From NCBI GenBank assembly GCA_964509545.1, contig CAZDXQ010000034.1:1-41243 (forward strand): a stretch of 41,243 nucleotides of DNA. The letters run 5' to 3'. Both the position numbers and the translations under genes were made by a program. This DNA comes from JADJWR01 sp964509545. Its GTDB lineage: Bacteria; Pseudomonadota; Gammaproteobacteria; Burkholderiales; Burkholderiaceae_F. Of this stretch, positions 1-8,188 are shown in pieces; position 1 is the stretch's first letter, and each line of letters starts with the position of its first letter. The notes beneath the pieces were generated by a model. That model was not told the origin of the DNA and did not search any database. It was given only the letters and a program-made list of their open reading frames with translations.

Positions 1-181
1 CCGTGGATAACGCTTGTGCCGGATCGTGGCGTCCATCAAACGGGTACCGCTTCAGACCCCGCGGGGGCGGGCTGGGCATGGCCCGGCCCTGGGGGCGCTC
101 AGCTGGTCAACCGATGCCCTTGCGCTTGTCGCACCTGTCCTCCGCAAGACTCTGTCCGCCGGCCGGCGTACTCGCCTGGCG

Positions 182-1072
182 ATGAGACTCGATGCCGGCA
201 CCGCCGCGCTGCTGACGCTGCCGCCGCTCGCCTGGGCCGGCAATGCGGTGGCGGCGCGCCTGCTCGTCGGCGACGTGCCGCCGGTGGCACTGTCGCTGGC
301 GCGCTGGGTGATTGCCTTCGTGCTGCTGCTCCCGTTCGCCTGGCGCGCGGTGCTCGAACACCGTGCCGCGCTCGCCCGCCACTGGAAGATCCTGCTCGCG
401 ATCGGCCCGCTCGGCGTCGGCGCCTACAACACGCTGCAGTACCTGGCGCTGCAGACCTCGACGCCGATGGCCACCAGCCTCATCGCGTCCAGTTCGCCGG
501 TGTTCATCCTCGTTCTCGGCGCAGCCGTCTTCGGCGAACGCGCGCGGCCGGCGCAATGGCTCGGCGCCGCGCTATCGGTCGCCGGCGTCGTGGCGGTCAT
601 GGCGCGTGGCGATCCGGCCAACCTGGCGCAACTCGCCTTCGTGCCCGGCGACCTGATCATGCTGGGGGCCGTCCTGACCTGGACGCTGTATACGTGGCTG
701 CTGCGCAAGCATCGGCCCGACCTGCCGTTCGCGCCGCTGCTGCTGGTGCAGATCGCCATCGGCATCGCCGCCATCGCGCCGTTCACGCTGCTCGAGGCGG
801 CGCTGTCGCCGGCGCGCATCCAGTGGAGCGGCGGCGTGGCTTCGGCGATGCTGTACATGGCGGTGTTCCCATCGCTCGTCGCCTACTGGTGCTGGGACCT
901 CGGCGTGCGTCGCGTCGGCGCCGTGATCCCGGTGTACTTTGCCAACCTGACGCCGGTGTTCGCGGCGCTGCTTTCGATGTGGCTGCTCGCCGACACGCCT
1001 CGGCTGTACCACCTGATCGCCCTGATGCTGATCGTCGGCGGCATCCGGCTGGCCAGCCGGCCGGCGGGCTGA
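182..1072 (+). CDS. EamA/DMT-family transporter (probable metabolite exporter)
   Basis: This is a 296-residue inner-membrane protein of the drug/metabolite transporter superfamily. It is almost entirely hydrophobic and has the usual two five-helix EamA halves, the first at about residues 8-137 and the second at about 150-290. The ATG at 182 is chosen because the protein then begins directly with the first helix (MRLDAGTAALLTLPPLAWAG). Longer in-frame versions only add Arg- and Pro-rich sequence with no membrane character. Family members export amino acids, purines or other small metabolites, and the substrate cannot be read from sequence. The gene is convergent with the flavin reductase that ends at 1229. 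A second EamA gene, not closely similar, lies at 17931-18857. Confidence 0.88.
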   Translation: MRLDAGTAALLTLPPLAWAGNAVAARLLVGDVPPVALSLARWVIAFVLLLPFAWRAVLEHRAALARHWKILLAIGPLGVGAYNTLQYLALQTSTPMATSLIASSSPVFILVLGAAVFGERARPAQWLGAALSVAGVVAVMARGDPANLAQLAFVPGDLIMLGAVLTWTLYTWLLRKHRPDLPFAPLLLVQIAIGIAAIAPFTLLEAALSPARIQWSGGVASAMLYMAVFPSLVAYWCWDLGVRRVGAVIPVYFANLTPVFAALLSMWLLADTPRLYHLIALMLIVGGIRLASRPAG

Positions 1073-1138
1073 ACCGGGCACGGCCGGGGCCGATTTGCCC
1101 GCTCAGCGCCTGTGAACAAATCTACTGCGCGTCCCGAT

Positions 1139-1208
1139 CTCGCGCCTGCGCTGCTCGCCGTACGCCTCTGTACGGGTCCGCTGCTCAGCGCGACCTCGGG
1201 CCGCTCGC
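1139..1208. repeat. Dispersed intergenic hairpin repeat, copy 1
   Basis: The 57 bases at 1139-1195 match 25472-25528 at 50 positions. The inner stem ccgtac (1158-1163) pairs with gtacgg (1170-1175) around the loop gcctct. An outer stem gcgctg (1148-1153) pairs with cagcgc (1186-1191). A further 14 bases (1195-1208) recur at 25552-25565. Both copies lie between two genes that converge, here the DMT exporter and the flavin reductase. This suggests a shared structured 3'-end or terminator element. There is no T-run. Confidence 0.6.
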
Positions 1209-1228
1209 AACGATTCCTTCACAGGCTC

Positions 1229-1753
1229 TCAGCCCAGCGGCGAGCGCAGGCCGCGCGGCAGCGGCGATTCGGTCAGTTCGGCCACATAGCGGCTGTCGTG
1301 AAAGATCAGGGGCTTGCCGCGCGCCACCTCGAACGATTCGATGCGGCCGACGAGGACCAGATGGTCGCCCTCTTCGTAGCGGCTGCGGATCGCGCATTCG
1401 AACCAGGCGATGCAGCCGTCCAGCCGCGGCAGCCCCGTATCGGTCGGGCTCCAGCGCAGCCCGGCGAACCGGTCGGCGCCGCGCGAGGCGAAGCGCTTGG
1501 CGACATCGAGCTGGTCGGCAGCCAGCACGTTGATCATGTGCGCTTCGGCAAGGCGGAAGGTGTCGAAGCTGGCCGAATCCTGCCCCAGGCACCACAGGAT
1601 CAGCGGGGGGTCGAGAGAGACGGACGTGAACGAATTGACCGTCAGGCCGACTGGCGCGCCGTCGGCTGCGCGTGCCGTGACCACCGTCACGCCGGTGGCA
1701 AACTGGCCAAGCGCCTTGCGCAGTTCGAGGGTCGGGTCGGATTTTGCTTGCAC
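1229..1753 (-). CDS. Flavin reductase-like, FMN-binding split-barrel protein
   Basis: This 174-residue protein is of the flavin reductase-like (HpaC/NtaB-type) family, which reduces FMN or FAD with NAD(P)H, often to feed a partner monooxygenase. The visible family signature is the block from LRKALGQFATGVTVVTA (about residues 11-27) to GLTVNSFTSVSLDPPLILW (about 36-54). Length is normal for the single-domain family. The GTG at 1751-1753 is chosen because the conserved domain begins about ten residues later and upstream codons look non-coding. It is divergent from the DUF1992 gene with only 39 bp between them, so the promoters must overlap. No monooxygenase partner is adjacent, so the physiological acceptor is unknown. 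Confidence 0.88.
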   Translation of the reverse strand: MQAKSDPTLELRKALGQFATGVTVVTARAADGAPVGLTVNSFTSVSLDPPLILWCLGQDSASFDTFRLAEAHMINVLAADQLDVAKRFASRGADRFAGLRWSPTDTGLPRLDGCIAWFECAIRSRYEEGDHLVLVGRIESFEVARGKPLIFHDSRYVAELTESPLPRGLRSPLG

Positions 1754-1792
1754 GGCAGGATTGTACGGACCCGGGCAGGTAGCATTCGGCCG

Positions 1793-2182
1793 ATGAACGT
1801 GACCCGGAGCTTCGGCCTCGATGCGCTGGTCGAGCAACGCATCGAGGCGGCGATGGCATGCGGCGAGTTCGACAACCTGCCCGGTGCCGGGCGGCCACTC
1901 AGTCTGGATGACGACCGGCTGGTGCCGGAAGACCTGCGCGTGGCCTACCGGCTGCTGAAGAACGCCGGCTACGTCCCGCCGGAGCTGGCGCAGGTGGCGG
2001 AGGTCAATCAGCTGCTCGGCGCGATTTCGCGCGCCGAACTGTGCGAAACCGGCCGCCGCAGGCTGCGCGCGCTGTTGATCCAGCTCGAACTCGCCGGCCG
2101 TACCGCCACCGCGCAGCTCGCCTGGCAGCAGTATGGCGAGGCGATGCGACATCAATGCGACAGCCGCCCGGCGCGCCGATGA
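1793..2182 (+). CDS. DUF1992 (DnaJ C28-like conserved domain) protein
   Basis: This 129-residue protein belongs to DUF1992, the family of E. coli YhdN and of the conserved domain in eukaryotic DNAJC28. Typical features are LVEQRIEAAMACGEFDNLPG near the N terminus, the GRPL/DDD segment, and PEDLRVAYRLLKNAGYVPPE at about residues 45-64. There is no J domain, so it is not itself a DnaJ co-chaperone. The molecular function of the family is not established. The ATG at 1793 begins exactly at the family N terminus. It is divergent from the flavin reductase and stands apart from the LemA cluster by about 100 bp. Confidence 0.85.
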   Translation: MNVTRSFGLDALVEQRIEAAMACGEFDNLPGAGRPLSLDDDRLVPEDLRVAYRLLKNAGYVPPELAQVAEVNQLLGAISRAELCETGRRRLRALLIQLELAGRTATAQLAWQQYGEAMRHQCDSRPARR

Positions 2183-2284
2183 GACGTTGCGCCCCGGCCG
2201 CCGCTGCCTCGCTGTCGGCGGCGCGGACTTGATGCCGCCCGCCACGGCTCCATCTTGAGCGCTGATTTATCGGGAGGAAAGCGA

Positions 2285-2884
2285 ATGAAGATCATCCGGA
2301 CGCTGTTTGCGCTGCTCGCCGCCGGCGTGCTCGCCGGCTGCGGCTACAACGAGATCCAGAGCAAGGACGAGGCCGTGAAGGCCGCCTGGGCGGAGGTGAT
2401 CAGCCAGTACCAGCGGCGCGCCGATCTGATCCCGAACATCGTCGAAACCGTCAAGGGCGAGGCGAACTTCGAACGGGAGACGCTGACGAGAGTGGTCGAG
2501 GCGCGCGCGAAGGCCACCTCGATCCAGGCCACGCCGGAACTGGTCAACGACCCGGCGGCGCTGGCGCGCTTCCAGCAGGCGCAGGGTGAACTGTCATCGG
2601 CGCTGTCGCGGCTGCTGGTCGTGGTCGAGAACTATCCCAACCTGAAGGCCAACCAGGGCTTCCAGGACCTGCGCACGCAGCTTGAAGGCACCGAGAACCG
2701 CATCACCGTGGCGCGCAACCGCTTCATCAAGGCCACGCAGGACTACAACGTGCTGGTGCGGCAGTTCCCCGTCAACCTGACGGCGATGGTCTTCGGCTAC
2801 CGGGAAAGGGCGCAGTTCACCGTCGACAACGAGGCCGCGATCCAGAAGGCGCCGACGGTGGATTTCGGCACGGCGAAGAAATAG
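2285..2884 (+). CDS. LemA family lipoprotein
   Basis: This is a LemA-family protein of 199 residues. It carries a lipoprotein signal ending in the lipobox LAGC (Cys19), so it is probably exported and lipid-anchored rather than left as the N-terminal transmembrane form common in LemA. The LemA core follows: KAAWAEVISQYQRRADLIPNIVETVKG (about residues 34-60) and NRFIKATQDYNVLVRQFP (about 149-166), in a helical-bundle fold. The start is set by a strong SD (GGAGGAAA) upstream of ATG 2285. It heads a cluster with two TPM-domain genes, starting 25 bp after its stop. LemA-TPM pairs are common in bacteria, but their job in the envelope is poorly defined. Confidence 0.92.
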   Translation: MKIIRTLFALLAAGVLAGCGYNEIQSKDEAVKAAWAEVISQYQRRADLIPNIVETVKGEANFERETLTRVVEARAKATSIQATPELVNDPAALARFQQAQGELSSALSRLLVVVENYPNLKANQGFQDLRTQLEGTENRITVARNRFIKATQDYNVLVRQFPVNLTAMVFGYRERAQFTVDNEAAIQKAPTVDFGTAKK

Positions 2885-2909
2885 CCCGTTGTCGCGGCGC
2901 GGAGGCCCG

Positions 2910-3827
2910 ATGAACTTCACCGTTGGCGCGCGGCGCGCCGCGGCGTGGCTGCTGCTGGCGCTCGCTGTGACGCTGCCGATGGCCGTCGCGGCGGCGGATG
3001 CGCGCCTGCCCGACGGCACGCTGGCGGTGCCGCCGCTGGCGCGTGTGACCGACACCACCGGTACGCTCGATGCCGGCCAGCGGCGGGCGCTGGAAGCGAA
3101 GCTCGCCGCCTTCGAATCAGCGCGCGGCACGCAGATCGCCATCGTGATGGTCGGCAGCACGGCACCCGAGCCGATCGCCGATTTCGCCCAGCGCATCGGC
3201 GATGCGTGGAAGATCGGCCGCGCCGAGGTCGGCGACGGGCTGCTCATCGTCGTGGCCAAGGACGACCGCCGCGTCTGGATCGCGGTGGCCAAGGCGCTGG
3301 AAGGCGCGGTGCCGGATCTGGCCGCTGCGCGCGTGATCCGCGAGCAGATCGCGCCGCGCTTCAGGCAGGGCGATTACGCCGGTGGACTGCAGGCCGGGCT
3401 CGATGCGGTCTTCCGTCTGATCGAAGGCGAGGCGCTGCCGGCGCCGGCGGCGAAGGGCAGTGCCTCCGGCGACGGCGAGGACCTCGTCGCGCTTCTGGCG
3501 CCGTTCGTGATGGCCGGAGTGATCGCTGCCGCTGTCCTGCGCAAGGTCTTCGGCATCCTGGGTGCAATCGTCGCCGGCGCCGCCACCGGCACCGTCGCCG
3601 GCTGGATCCTGTCGTCGCTGAAGCTCGGGCTGATCGTCGGCGTGGCGGCGTTCTTCTTTGCGCTTTTTTCGGGACCCGGCCGCGGCGGGCGCGTGCTTGG
3701 TGGTCGCCGCGGCGGCGTGTTCGTCCCCGGCGGATTCGGCGGCATCGGCGGCCGCAGCGGCGGCGGTGGCTGGTCTTCGGGCGGGGGCGGCAACTTCGGC
3801 GGCGGCGGCGCCGGCGGGAGCTGGTGA
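2910..3827 (+). CDS. TPM-domain (YgcG-type) membrane protein with Gly-rich tail
   Basis: This 305-residue secreted and membrane protein has a signal peptide (about residues 1-28). A TPM (DUF477/YgcG) domain follows at about 40-175, including LEAKLAAFESARGTQIAIVMV and DGLLIVVAKDDRRVWIAV. Two or three helices lie at about 195-255. The C-terminal tail is extremely Gly/Ser-rich and ends in GGAGGSW, as is typical of YgcG-like proteins. TPM domains in other organisms include an acid phosphatase of the thylakoid lumen, but bacterial activity is mostly untested. GGAGG at 2901-2905 places the start at ATG 2910. The next gene starts within its stop codon, so translation is probably coupled. Confidence 0.9.
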   Translation: MNFTVGARRAAAWLLLALAVTLPMAVAAADARLPDGTLAVPPLARVTDTTGTLDAGQRRALEAKLAAFESARGTQIAIVMVGSTAPEPIADFAQRIGDAWKIGRAEVGDGLLIVVAKDDRRVWIAVAKALEGAVPDLAAARVIREQIAPRFRQGDYAGGLQAGLDAVFRLIEGEALPAPAAKGSASGDGEDLVALLAPFVMAGVIAAAVLRKVFGILGAIVAGAATGTVAGWILSSLKLGLIVGVAAFFFALFSGPGRGGRVLGGRRGGVFVPGGFGGIGGRSGGGGWSSGGGGNFGGGGAGGSW

Positions 3828-4339
3828 TGGGCAGGTTCCTGCGTTGGCTGAAACACGGGCTGCGCGCGCCGCGCACCGTCGCGCGCGCGTTCCCGCCGGC
3901 GACGCTGGCGCGCATCGAGCAGGCGATCTCCCAGGGGGAGGCCGCGCACCGGGGCGAGATCCGCTTTGCCGTCGAATCGGCGCTGCCGTGGAGCTACCTG
4001 AAGCGCGACGCCCCGGTGCGCGAGCGAGCCGAGATGCTGTTCGCCAAGCTGCGGGTGTGGGACACCGACGAACGCAACGGCGTGCTGCTGTACGTCGAAC
4101 TGGCCGATCACGGCATCGAGATCGTCGCCGACCGCGGCATTGCCGCGCACGTACCGCGCGAGGGCTGGCAGGCGATCTGCGACGACATCGCACGGCGCTT
4201 TGCCGCTGGCGAGTTCGAGGGCGGCGTCGTCGCCGGCGTCGAGCGGATCGGCGACCTGCTGGCGTTGCACTTTCCGGCCGTCGAAGGCGCCGCCAACCGC
4301 GATGAACTTCCGAACCGGCCGGTCGTGCTCGACCGGTAA
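3827..4339 (+). CDS. TPM-domain protein, second and smaller copy
   Basis: This 170-residue TPM-domain protein has no clear signal peptide or membrane helix. Its N terminus is basic and amphipathic (MGRFLRWLKHGLRAPRTV). The TPM core covers about residues 25-160: RIEQAISQGEAAHRGEIRFAVE, VWDTDERNGVLLYVELADHGIEIVADRGI, and the C-terminal ARRFAAGEFEGGVVAGVERIG. It probably stays cytoplasmic or on the inner membrane face, in contrast to the exported partner just upstream. Its ATG overlaps the TGA of that gene by one base. LemA, exported TPM and soluble TPM in a row is a recurrent arrangement, which suggests one functional module. Confidence 0.87.
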   Translation: MGRFLRWLKHGLRAPRTVARAFPPATLARIEQAISQGEAAHRGEIRFAVESALPWSYLKRDAPVRERAEMLFAKLRVWDTDERNGVLLYVELADHGIEIVADRGIAAHVPREGWQAICDDIARRFAAGEFEGGVVAGVERIGDLLALHFPAVEGAANRDELPNRPVVLDR

Positions 4340-4392
4340 GCTGGCGCGGCCGGGAACGACAAACCCGCCACGCCGCGAAAGGAGACGCTCCG

Positions 4393-4968
4393 ATGTCGAT
4401 CAGGAATCCGCTGGCTTCCGAGCCTGCCCCCGGCCATGAATTCGCCACCTTAGGCGGCGGCTGTTTCTGGTGCCTGGAAGCGGTGTTCGAGGAACTGCAG
4501 GGCGTGGTCGACGTCGAATCCGGCTACGCCGGCGGAGGCGTCGCCAATCCGACCTACCGTCAGGTGTGCGAAGGCACGACCGGACACGCCGAGGTGGTGC
4601 GCGTCGAGTTCGATCCGACGGTGATCAGCTATCGCGAGATCCTCGAGGTGTTCTTCGCCATTCACGATCCGACCTCGCTGAACCGGCAGGGCGGAGACGT
4701 CGGCGAACAGTACCGCTCGGTGATCTTCCACCACTCCGACACCCAGCGCGCCGTCGCCGAGGCGGTGATCCGCGAGGCGCAGGAGAGCTTCGACGACGAG
4801 ATCGTCACCCAGCTGCTGCCCGCGGCCGAGTACTGGCGCGCCGAGGCCTATCACCAGGAGTACTTCCGCCACAACCCGGCGCAGGGGTATTGCATGGTCG
4901 TGGTGGCGCCGAAAGTCGAGAAATTCCGCCGCACCTTTGCCGCCAGACGCAAGCCGCGCCAGGGCTGA
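4393..4968 (+). CDS. msrA: Peptide-methionine (S)-S-oxide reductase MsrA
   Basis: MsrA reduces the S-epimer of methionine sulfoxide in proteins and free methionine, using thioredoxin. The 191-residue protein has the family hallmark GGGCFWCLE, with catalytic Cys24 and Cys27 in the CFWC motif. It continues with ESGYAGG (about 53-59), the YRQVCEGTTGHAEVV block and FFAIHDPTSLNRQGGDVGEQYRS, all typical of MsrA. No MsrB domain is fused or adjacent. A good SD (AAGGAG) precedes ATG 4393. It follows the TPM cluster by 53 bp and could be cotranscribed with it. Confidence 0.96.
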   Translation: MSIRNPLASEPAPGHEFATLGGGCFWCLEAVFEELQGVVDVESGYAGGGVANPTYRQVCEGTTGHAEVVRVEFDPTVISYREILEVFFAIHDPTSLNRQGGDVGEQYRSVIFHHSDTQRAVAEAVIREAQESFDDEIVTQLLPAAEYWRAEAYHQEYFRHNPAQGYCMVVVAPKVEKFRRTFAARRKPRQG

Positions 4969-4975
4969 CCGGTGC

Positions 4976-4995
4976 GGCGCCGGCGGGCCGGCGTC
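4976..4995 (+). terminator. Possible terminator hairpin after msrA
   Basis: A GC-only hairpin, cgccgg-cggg-ccggcg with a little further pairing outside, lies 7 bp after the msrA stop. No U-tract follows, so intrinsic termination is uncertain. Confidence 0.3.
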
Positions 4996-5051
4996 CGTCG
5001 TGCGGCGGCAACGAGGCCGTTGATGGGTTTGTGGTACGCACGATCCGCCCC

Positions 5052-5080
5052 TTGGCTGGAGTGCGGCCAGCGGGGACAAT
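5052..5080 (+). promoter_or_regulatory. Candidate sigma70-type promoter for the TRAP operon
   Basis: TTGGCT (5052-5057) and GACAAT (5075-5080) are separated by exactly 17 bp. Each hexamer matches its consensus at four of six positions. They lie about 75 bp before the DctP start in the 184-bp gap after msrA. This was found by eye only. Confidence 0.4.
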
Positions 5081-5152
5081 GCCGGCCCTAGGGAGTAAGG
5101 GATGGCGGCGGCGATCCGCACGCACGCCCCCGTTTGAAGCCAAGGAGGAGTC

Positions 5153-6142
5153 ATGAAGACATTCGCCCGCTGGGCGTCGGCGCTGGCCGTGCTTGGGTTC
5201 GGCGCGGTTGCCGCGGCCCAGGAGATCAAGATTTCGCACCAGTTCAAGGCCAACGCCGACGGCCGCGACCTGGCCACGCGCGTGTTCGTCAAGGAAGTCA
5301 ACGCGCGCGACCCGAACCTGAAGTTCCGCATCTACCCGGCGCAGTCGCTCGGCATCAAGCCGGTGGCGCAGCTTGACGCGCTGCAAAACGGCACGCTCGA
5401 GATGGCGGTGTTCCCGATGTCCTACGCGGTGGGCAAGGCGCAGGAGTTTTCGATCATCATCATGCCGGGCACGGTGCCGACGCTCGACCACGCGATGAAA
5501 CTGCGCGGCACGCCGTTCCACAAGAAGCTGCAGGACCTGGCGCACGCGCACGGCGTGCACATCGTCTCCTGGTGGTGGACGCCCGGCGCCTTCGCCACCA
5601 AGGACCGCGAGATCACCGGACCGAAGAGCGTCGAGGGGCTGAAGCTTCGCGCCGCCGACCCGACCTTCGAGTCGATGCTGAAGGCGGCCGGCGCCTCGGT
5701 CGTCAACATGGCCTCGACCGAGATCTATCCGGCGCTGCAGTCGGGCGTGCTCAGCGGCACGCTGACCTCGGCCGAGACCTTCGTCAGCATGCGCCTGTAC
5801 GAGCAGACCAAGATGGCGACGCTTCCGGGCAGGTATTCGCTGTGGATGCTGCTGCAGCCGCTGGTGATGTCGAAGCAGCACTGGGACAAGCTCACCCCGG
5901 CGCAGCAGAAGATCTTCGACGAGGCGGCGGCGAAGTCGGACGAGTACTTCCTCGGCCTGCAGCGCGAGGCGGTCGCCGACATGGAGAAGGAGTACAAGAA
6001 GGCCGGCGCCAAGGTGCGCGAGATGACCCAGGCCGAGTACGACCAGTGGGTGGCGCTGGCCAAGGACACGGCATGGAAGGAGTTCGCCGCCAGGTCGCCC
6101 ACGTCCAAGGACCTGCTCGACGCGCTGCTGGCGGTGAAGTGA
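5153..6142 (+). CDS. TRAP transporter solute-binding protein, DctP family
   Basis: This is the periplasmic receptor of a tripartite ATP-independent transporter, which delivers an organic acid to the DctQ-DctM membrane pair. It has 329 residues with a signal peptide cleaved after VAAAQ (about residue 23). The DctP fold is visible in KISHQFKANADGRDLATRVFVKEV, QLDALQNGTLEMAV, and GLKLRAADPTFESMLKAAGA. The last block contains the arginine that in DctP proteins salt-bridges the substrate carboxylate. The strong SD AAGGAGGAG fixes ATG 5153. A terminator-like hairpin separates it from dctQ. The substrate is not predictable from sequence. Confidence 0.93.
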   Translation: MKTFARWASALAVLGFGAVAAAQEIKISHQFKANADGRDLATRVFVKEVNARDPNLKFRIYPAQSLGIKPVAQLDALQNGTLEMAVFPMSYAVGKAQEFSIIIMPGTVPTLDHAMKLRGTPFHKKLQDLAHAHGVHIVSWWWTPGAFATKDREITGPKSVEGLKLRAADPTFESMLKAAGASVVNMASTEIYPALQSGVLSGTLTSAETFVSMRLYEQTKMATLPGRYSLWMLLQPLVMSKQHWDKLTPAQQKIFDEAAAKSDEYFLGLQREAVADMEKEYKKAGAKVREMTQAEYDQWVALAKDTAWKEFAARSPTSKDLLDALLAVK

Positions 6143-6162
6143 GCGCCACGGTCTGATGCCGC

Positions 6163-6191
6163 GGCGGGCCGTCGATCGGCCCGCTTTTTTT
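6163..6191 (+). terminator. Intrinsic terminator/attenuator between DctP and DctQ genes
   Basis: The 8-bp perfect stem gcgggccg/cggcccgc around the loop tcgat is followed directly by seven T residues (6185-6191). It lies 21 bp after the DctP stop and just before the DctQ SD. A partial terminator here would make more DctP than DctQM message, matching the need for excess binding protein. Confidence 0.82.
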
Positions 6192-6202
6192 GCGAGGTCA
6201 TC

Positions 6203-6694
6203 ATGCTGCCTGCCTTCGTGCGCGCCGTGTTCCGGCTCAGCACGGCCTGCGCCGCCCTCGCCGCGGTGATGCTTCTGGCCGCGGCGCTGGTCATCACGTG
6301 GAGCATCGCCTATCGGGCGATGGGTGCCTCGACCTGGTGGGAGATCGAGTTCTCTGTCTACATGATGGTGGCGTCGCTGTTCCTCGCCTCGCCCTACTGC
6401 CTGGCCACCCAGGGTCATGTCGGCGTCGACCTGCTGTCGCATTACCTGCCGCGGCACCTGGCGCGCCCGCTGGCGATCGTTGTCGGACTGCTCGGGCTTG
6501 CGGTATGCATCTACCTGACCTATGCCGGCATCGAACTGACGCTGCACGCCTATGCCCGCGGCGAGCGCACCGAAAGCGCCTGGGCGCCTTACAAGTGGCC
6601 GCTTTACCTGGCGATGCCGGTCGGGCTCGGCCTGACCGCGCTGCAGTACGTCGCCGACCTGCTGCGCGAAGCCTTCGACGCGGGGGCCAGATGA
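6203..6694 (+). CDS. TRAP transporter small permease subunit, DctQ family
   Basis: This 163-residue small membrane subunit of the TRAP transporter has four predicted helices, at about residues 15-37, 48-68, 90-112 and 130-150. The DctQ signature includes WWEIEFSVYMMVASLFLASPYCLATQGHVGVDLL, with the charged E between helices 1 and 2. DctQ packs against DctM as a scaffold in the sodium-driven transport complex. GAGGT precedes ATG 6203, immediately after the terminator T-run. Its stop overlaps the DctM start by four bases (ATGA), so the two are translationally coupled. Confidence 0.93.
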   Translation: MLPAFVRAVFRLSTACAALAAVMLLAAALVITWSIAYRAMGASTWWEIEFSVYMMVASLFLASPYCLATQGHVGVDLLSHYLPRHLARPLAIVVGLLGLAVCIYLTYAGIELTLHAYARGERTESAWAPYKWPLYLAMPVGLGLTALQYVADLLREAFDAGAR

Positions 6695-8001
6695 CCGAAC
6701 TGCAGATCGGCGGCGTCATCCTCGTCGTCACGCTGGTGGTGCTGTTCTCCGGGCTGCCGATCGCCTGGGGGTTGACGCTGGTGGCGGTGGGCTTCCTGCT
6801 GCTCTTCAAGGGCGCGGCCAGCATCGCCAACGTGCCGATCCTGATGATGGACGAACTGTCGTCGTTCGCGCTGCTCACCATCCCGCTGTTCATCCTGCTC
6901 GGCGCGGCGATCGGCGCCTCGGCCGCGGGCAAGGACATCTACGAGTCGCTGCACCGCTGGCTCGACCGCGTGCCGGGAGGACTGGTCATCGCCAACATCC
7001 TCGCCTGCGGCGTGTTCTCCGCGATCTGCGGTTCGAGCCCCGCCACCGCGGCGGCGATCGGCAAGGCCGGCGTGCCGGAAATGATCAGGCGCGGCGTCCC
7101 GGCAGCGCTCGCCACCGGCTCGATCTGCGCCGGCGGCACGCTCGGCATCCTGATCCCGCCGTCGATCACGATGATCCTTTACGGGCTGGTCACCGAGACG
7201 TCGATCGGCCGGCTGTTCCTCGCCGGTGTCATCCCGGGTCTGCTGCTGGTGCTGCTGTTCTCGCTCTACGCCTGGGTGACGACGCTGCTCGCGCAGCGCG
7301 CCGCGCCGCAGGTCGAGGCGCCACGCTACACGCTGGCGCAGAAGATGGAGGGCGTCGGGCGCGTGTCGCCTTTCATCGGCATCGTCATCGCCATCGGCTA
7401 CGCCATGTACGGCGGCCTGGCCACGCCGTCGGAGGTGGCGGCGCTGTCGGCGGTGCTGGCGCTGATCCTGGTGATCGTCATCTACCGCCAGTGGCGGCTC
7501 GCCGACCAGTGGCGCATCTTCCGCGAGACGGTGCGCGAGTCGTCGATGATCCTGATGATCATCGGCGCGGCGGCGGTGTTCTCCTACATGCTGTCGCTGC
7601 TGTATGTCACCCAGTCGGCGGCGCAGTGGCTGGTCGACCTCGACATGAACCGCTGGGTGCTGCTCGCTGCGATCAACGTCTTTCTGCTGGTCGCCGGCTG
7701 CTTCCTGCCGCCGGTGGCGATCATCCTGATGGTGATGCCGATCCTGACCCCGGTGCTGGAGGCGGCCAACTTCGACCTGATCTGGTTCGCCGTGATCCTG
7801 ACCATCAACATGGAAGTGGGCCTGATCACGCCGCCGGTGGGGCTGAACCTGTACGTGCTCAAGGGCGTGGCGCCCGACGTGCCGCTGCCCACCGTATTGA
7901 AGGGTTCGGCTCCCTTCGTGCTGCTGATGTTCCTGGCGATCGTGCTGATCTCGCTGTTTCCGCAGATCGCGCTGTGGCTGCCGAGCCAGATGATGGGGTG
8001 A
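6691..8001 (+). CDS. TRAP transporter large permease subunit, DctM family
   Basis: This is the 436-residue transport-conducting subunit of the TRAP system, with about 12 membrane segments. Family marks include NILACGVFSAICGSSPATAAAIGKAG (about residues 105-130), GGTLGILIPPSITMILYG (about 148-165) and the C-terminal GLITPPVGLNLYVLKGVA block. These correspond to the two re-entrant hairpins that bind substrate and sodium. Length is normal. It is coupled to DctQ by the ATGA overlap and is the last gene of the operon. The AraC gene is convergent, ending at 8189. Confidence 0.95.
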   Translation: MTELQIGGVILVVTLVVLFSGLPIAWGLTLVAVGFLLLFKGAASIANVPILMMDELSSFALLTIPLFILLGAAIGASAAGKDIYESLHRWLDRVPGGLVIANILACGVFSAICGSSPATAAAIGKAGVPEMIRRGVPAALATGSICAGGTLGILIPPSITMILYGLVTETSIGRLFLAGVIPGLLLVLLFSLYAWVTTLLAQRAAPQVEAPRYTLAQKMEGVGRVSPFIGIVIAIGYAMYGGLATPSEVAALSAVLALILVIVIYRQWRLADQWRIFRETVRESSMILMIIGAAAVFSYMLSLLYVTQSAAQWLVDLDMNRWVLLAAINVFLLVAGCFLPPVAIILMVMPILTPVLEAANFDLIWFAVILTINMEVGLITPPVGLNLYVLKGVAPDVPLPTVLKGSAPFVLLMFLAIVLISLFPQIALWLPSQMMG

Positions 8002-8023
8002 GAACGATCGGAAGCGCGGGCTT

Positions 8024-8058
8024 CGGCGGCAAACGCCCGCCGGCCATCTCCGGCCGGT
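8024..8058. terminator. Overlapping hairpins after the TRAP operon
   Basis: Two hairpins share bases 8039-8042: cggcgg/ccgccg (8024-8029 with 8037-8042) and ccggcc/ggccgg (8040-8045 with 8052-8057). They lie 22 bp after the DctM stop, between convergent genes. There is no T-run, so termination is only a suggestion. The rest of the 187-bp gap shows nothing else. Confidence 0.3.
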
Positions 8059-8188
8059 CGAACGGGTGACCGTGGACGTCCGCAGTGCTGCGGAAGCGCC
8101 CTTCGGTCAGCGCGGCCGTCGGGGCTGACTCGGCCGGCAGGGGTCCCTCGTGAACGGCCGCTGCGGGCAGCCTCACTGAAGCCGGTGC

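Noticed and set aside
1..181. A gene at the left edge
   Set aside because: Short overlapping frames only, with no motif or SD; I see nothing supported before the exporter at 182.
3740..3825. DNA tandem repeat
   Set aside because: It is the Gly-rich tail of the TPM protein, whose GGC/GGN codons create apparent repetition.
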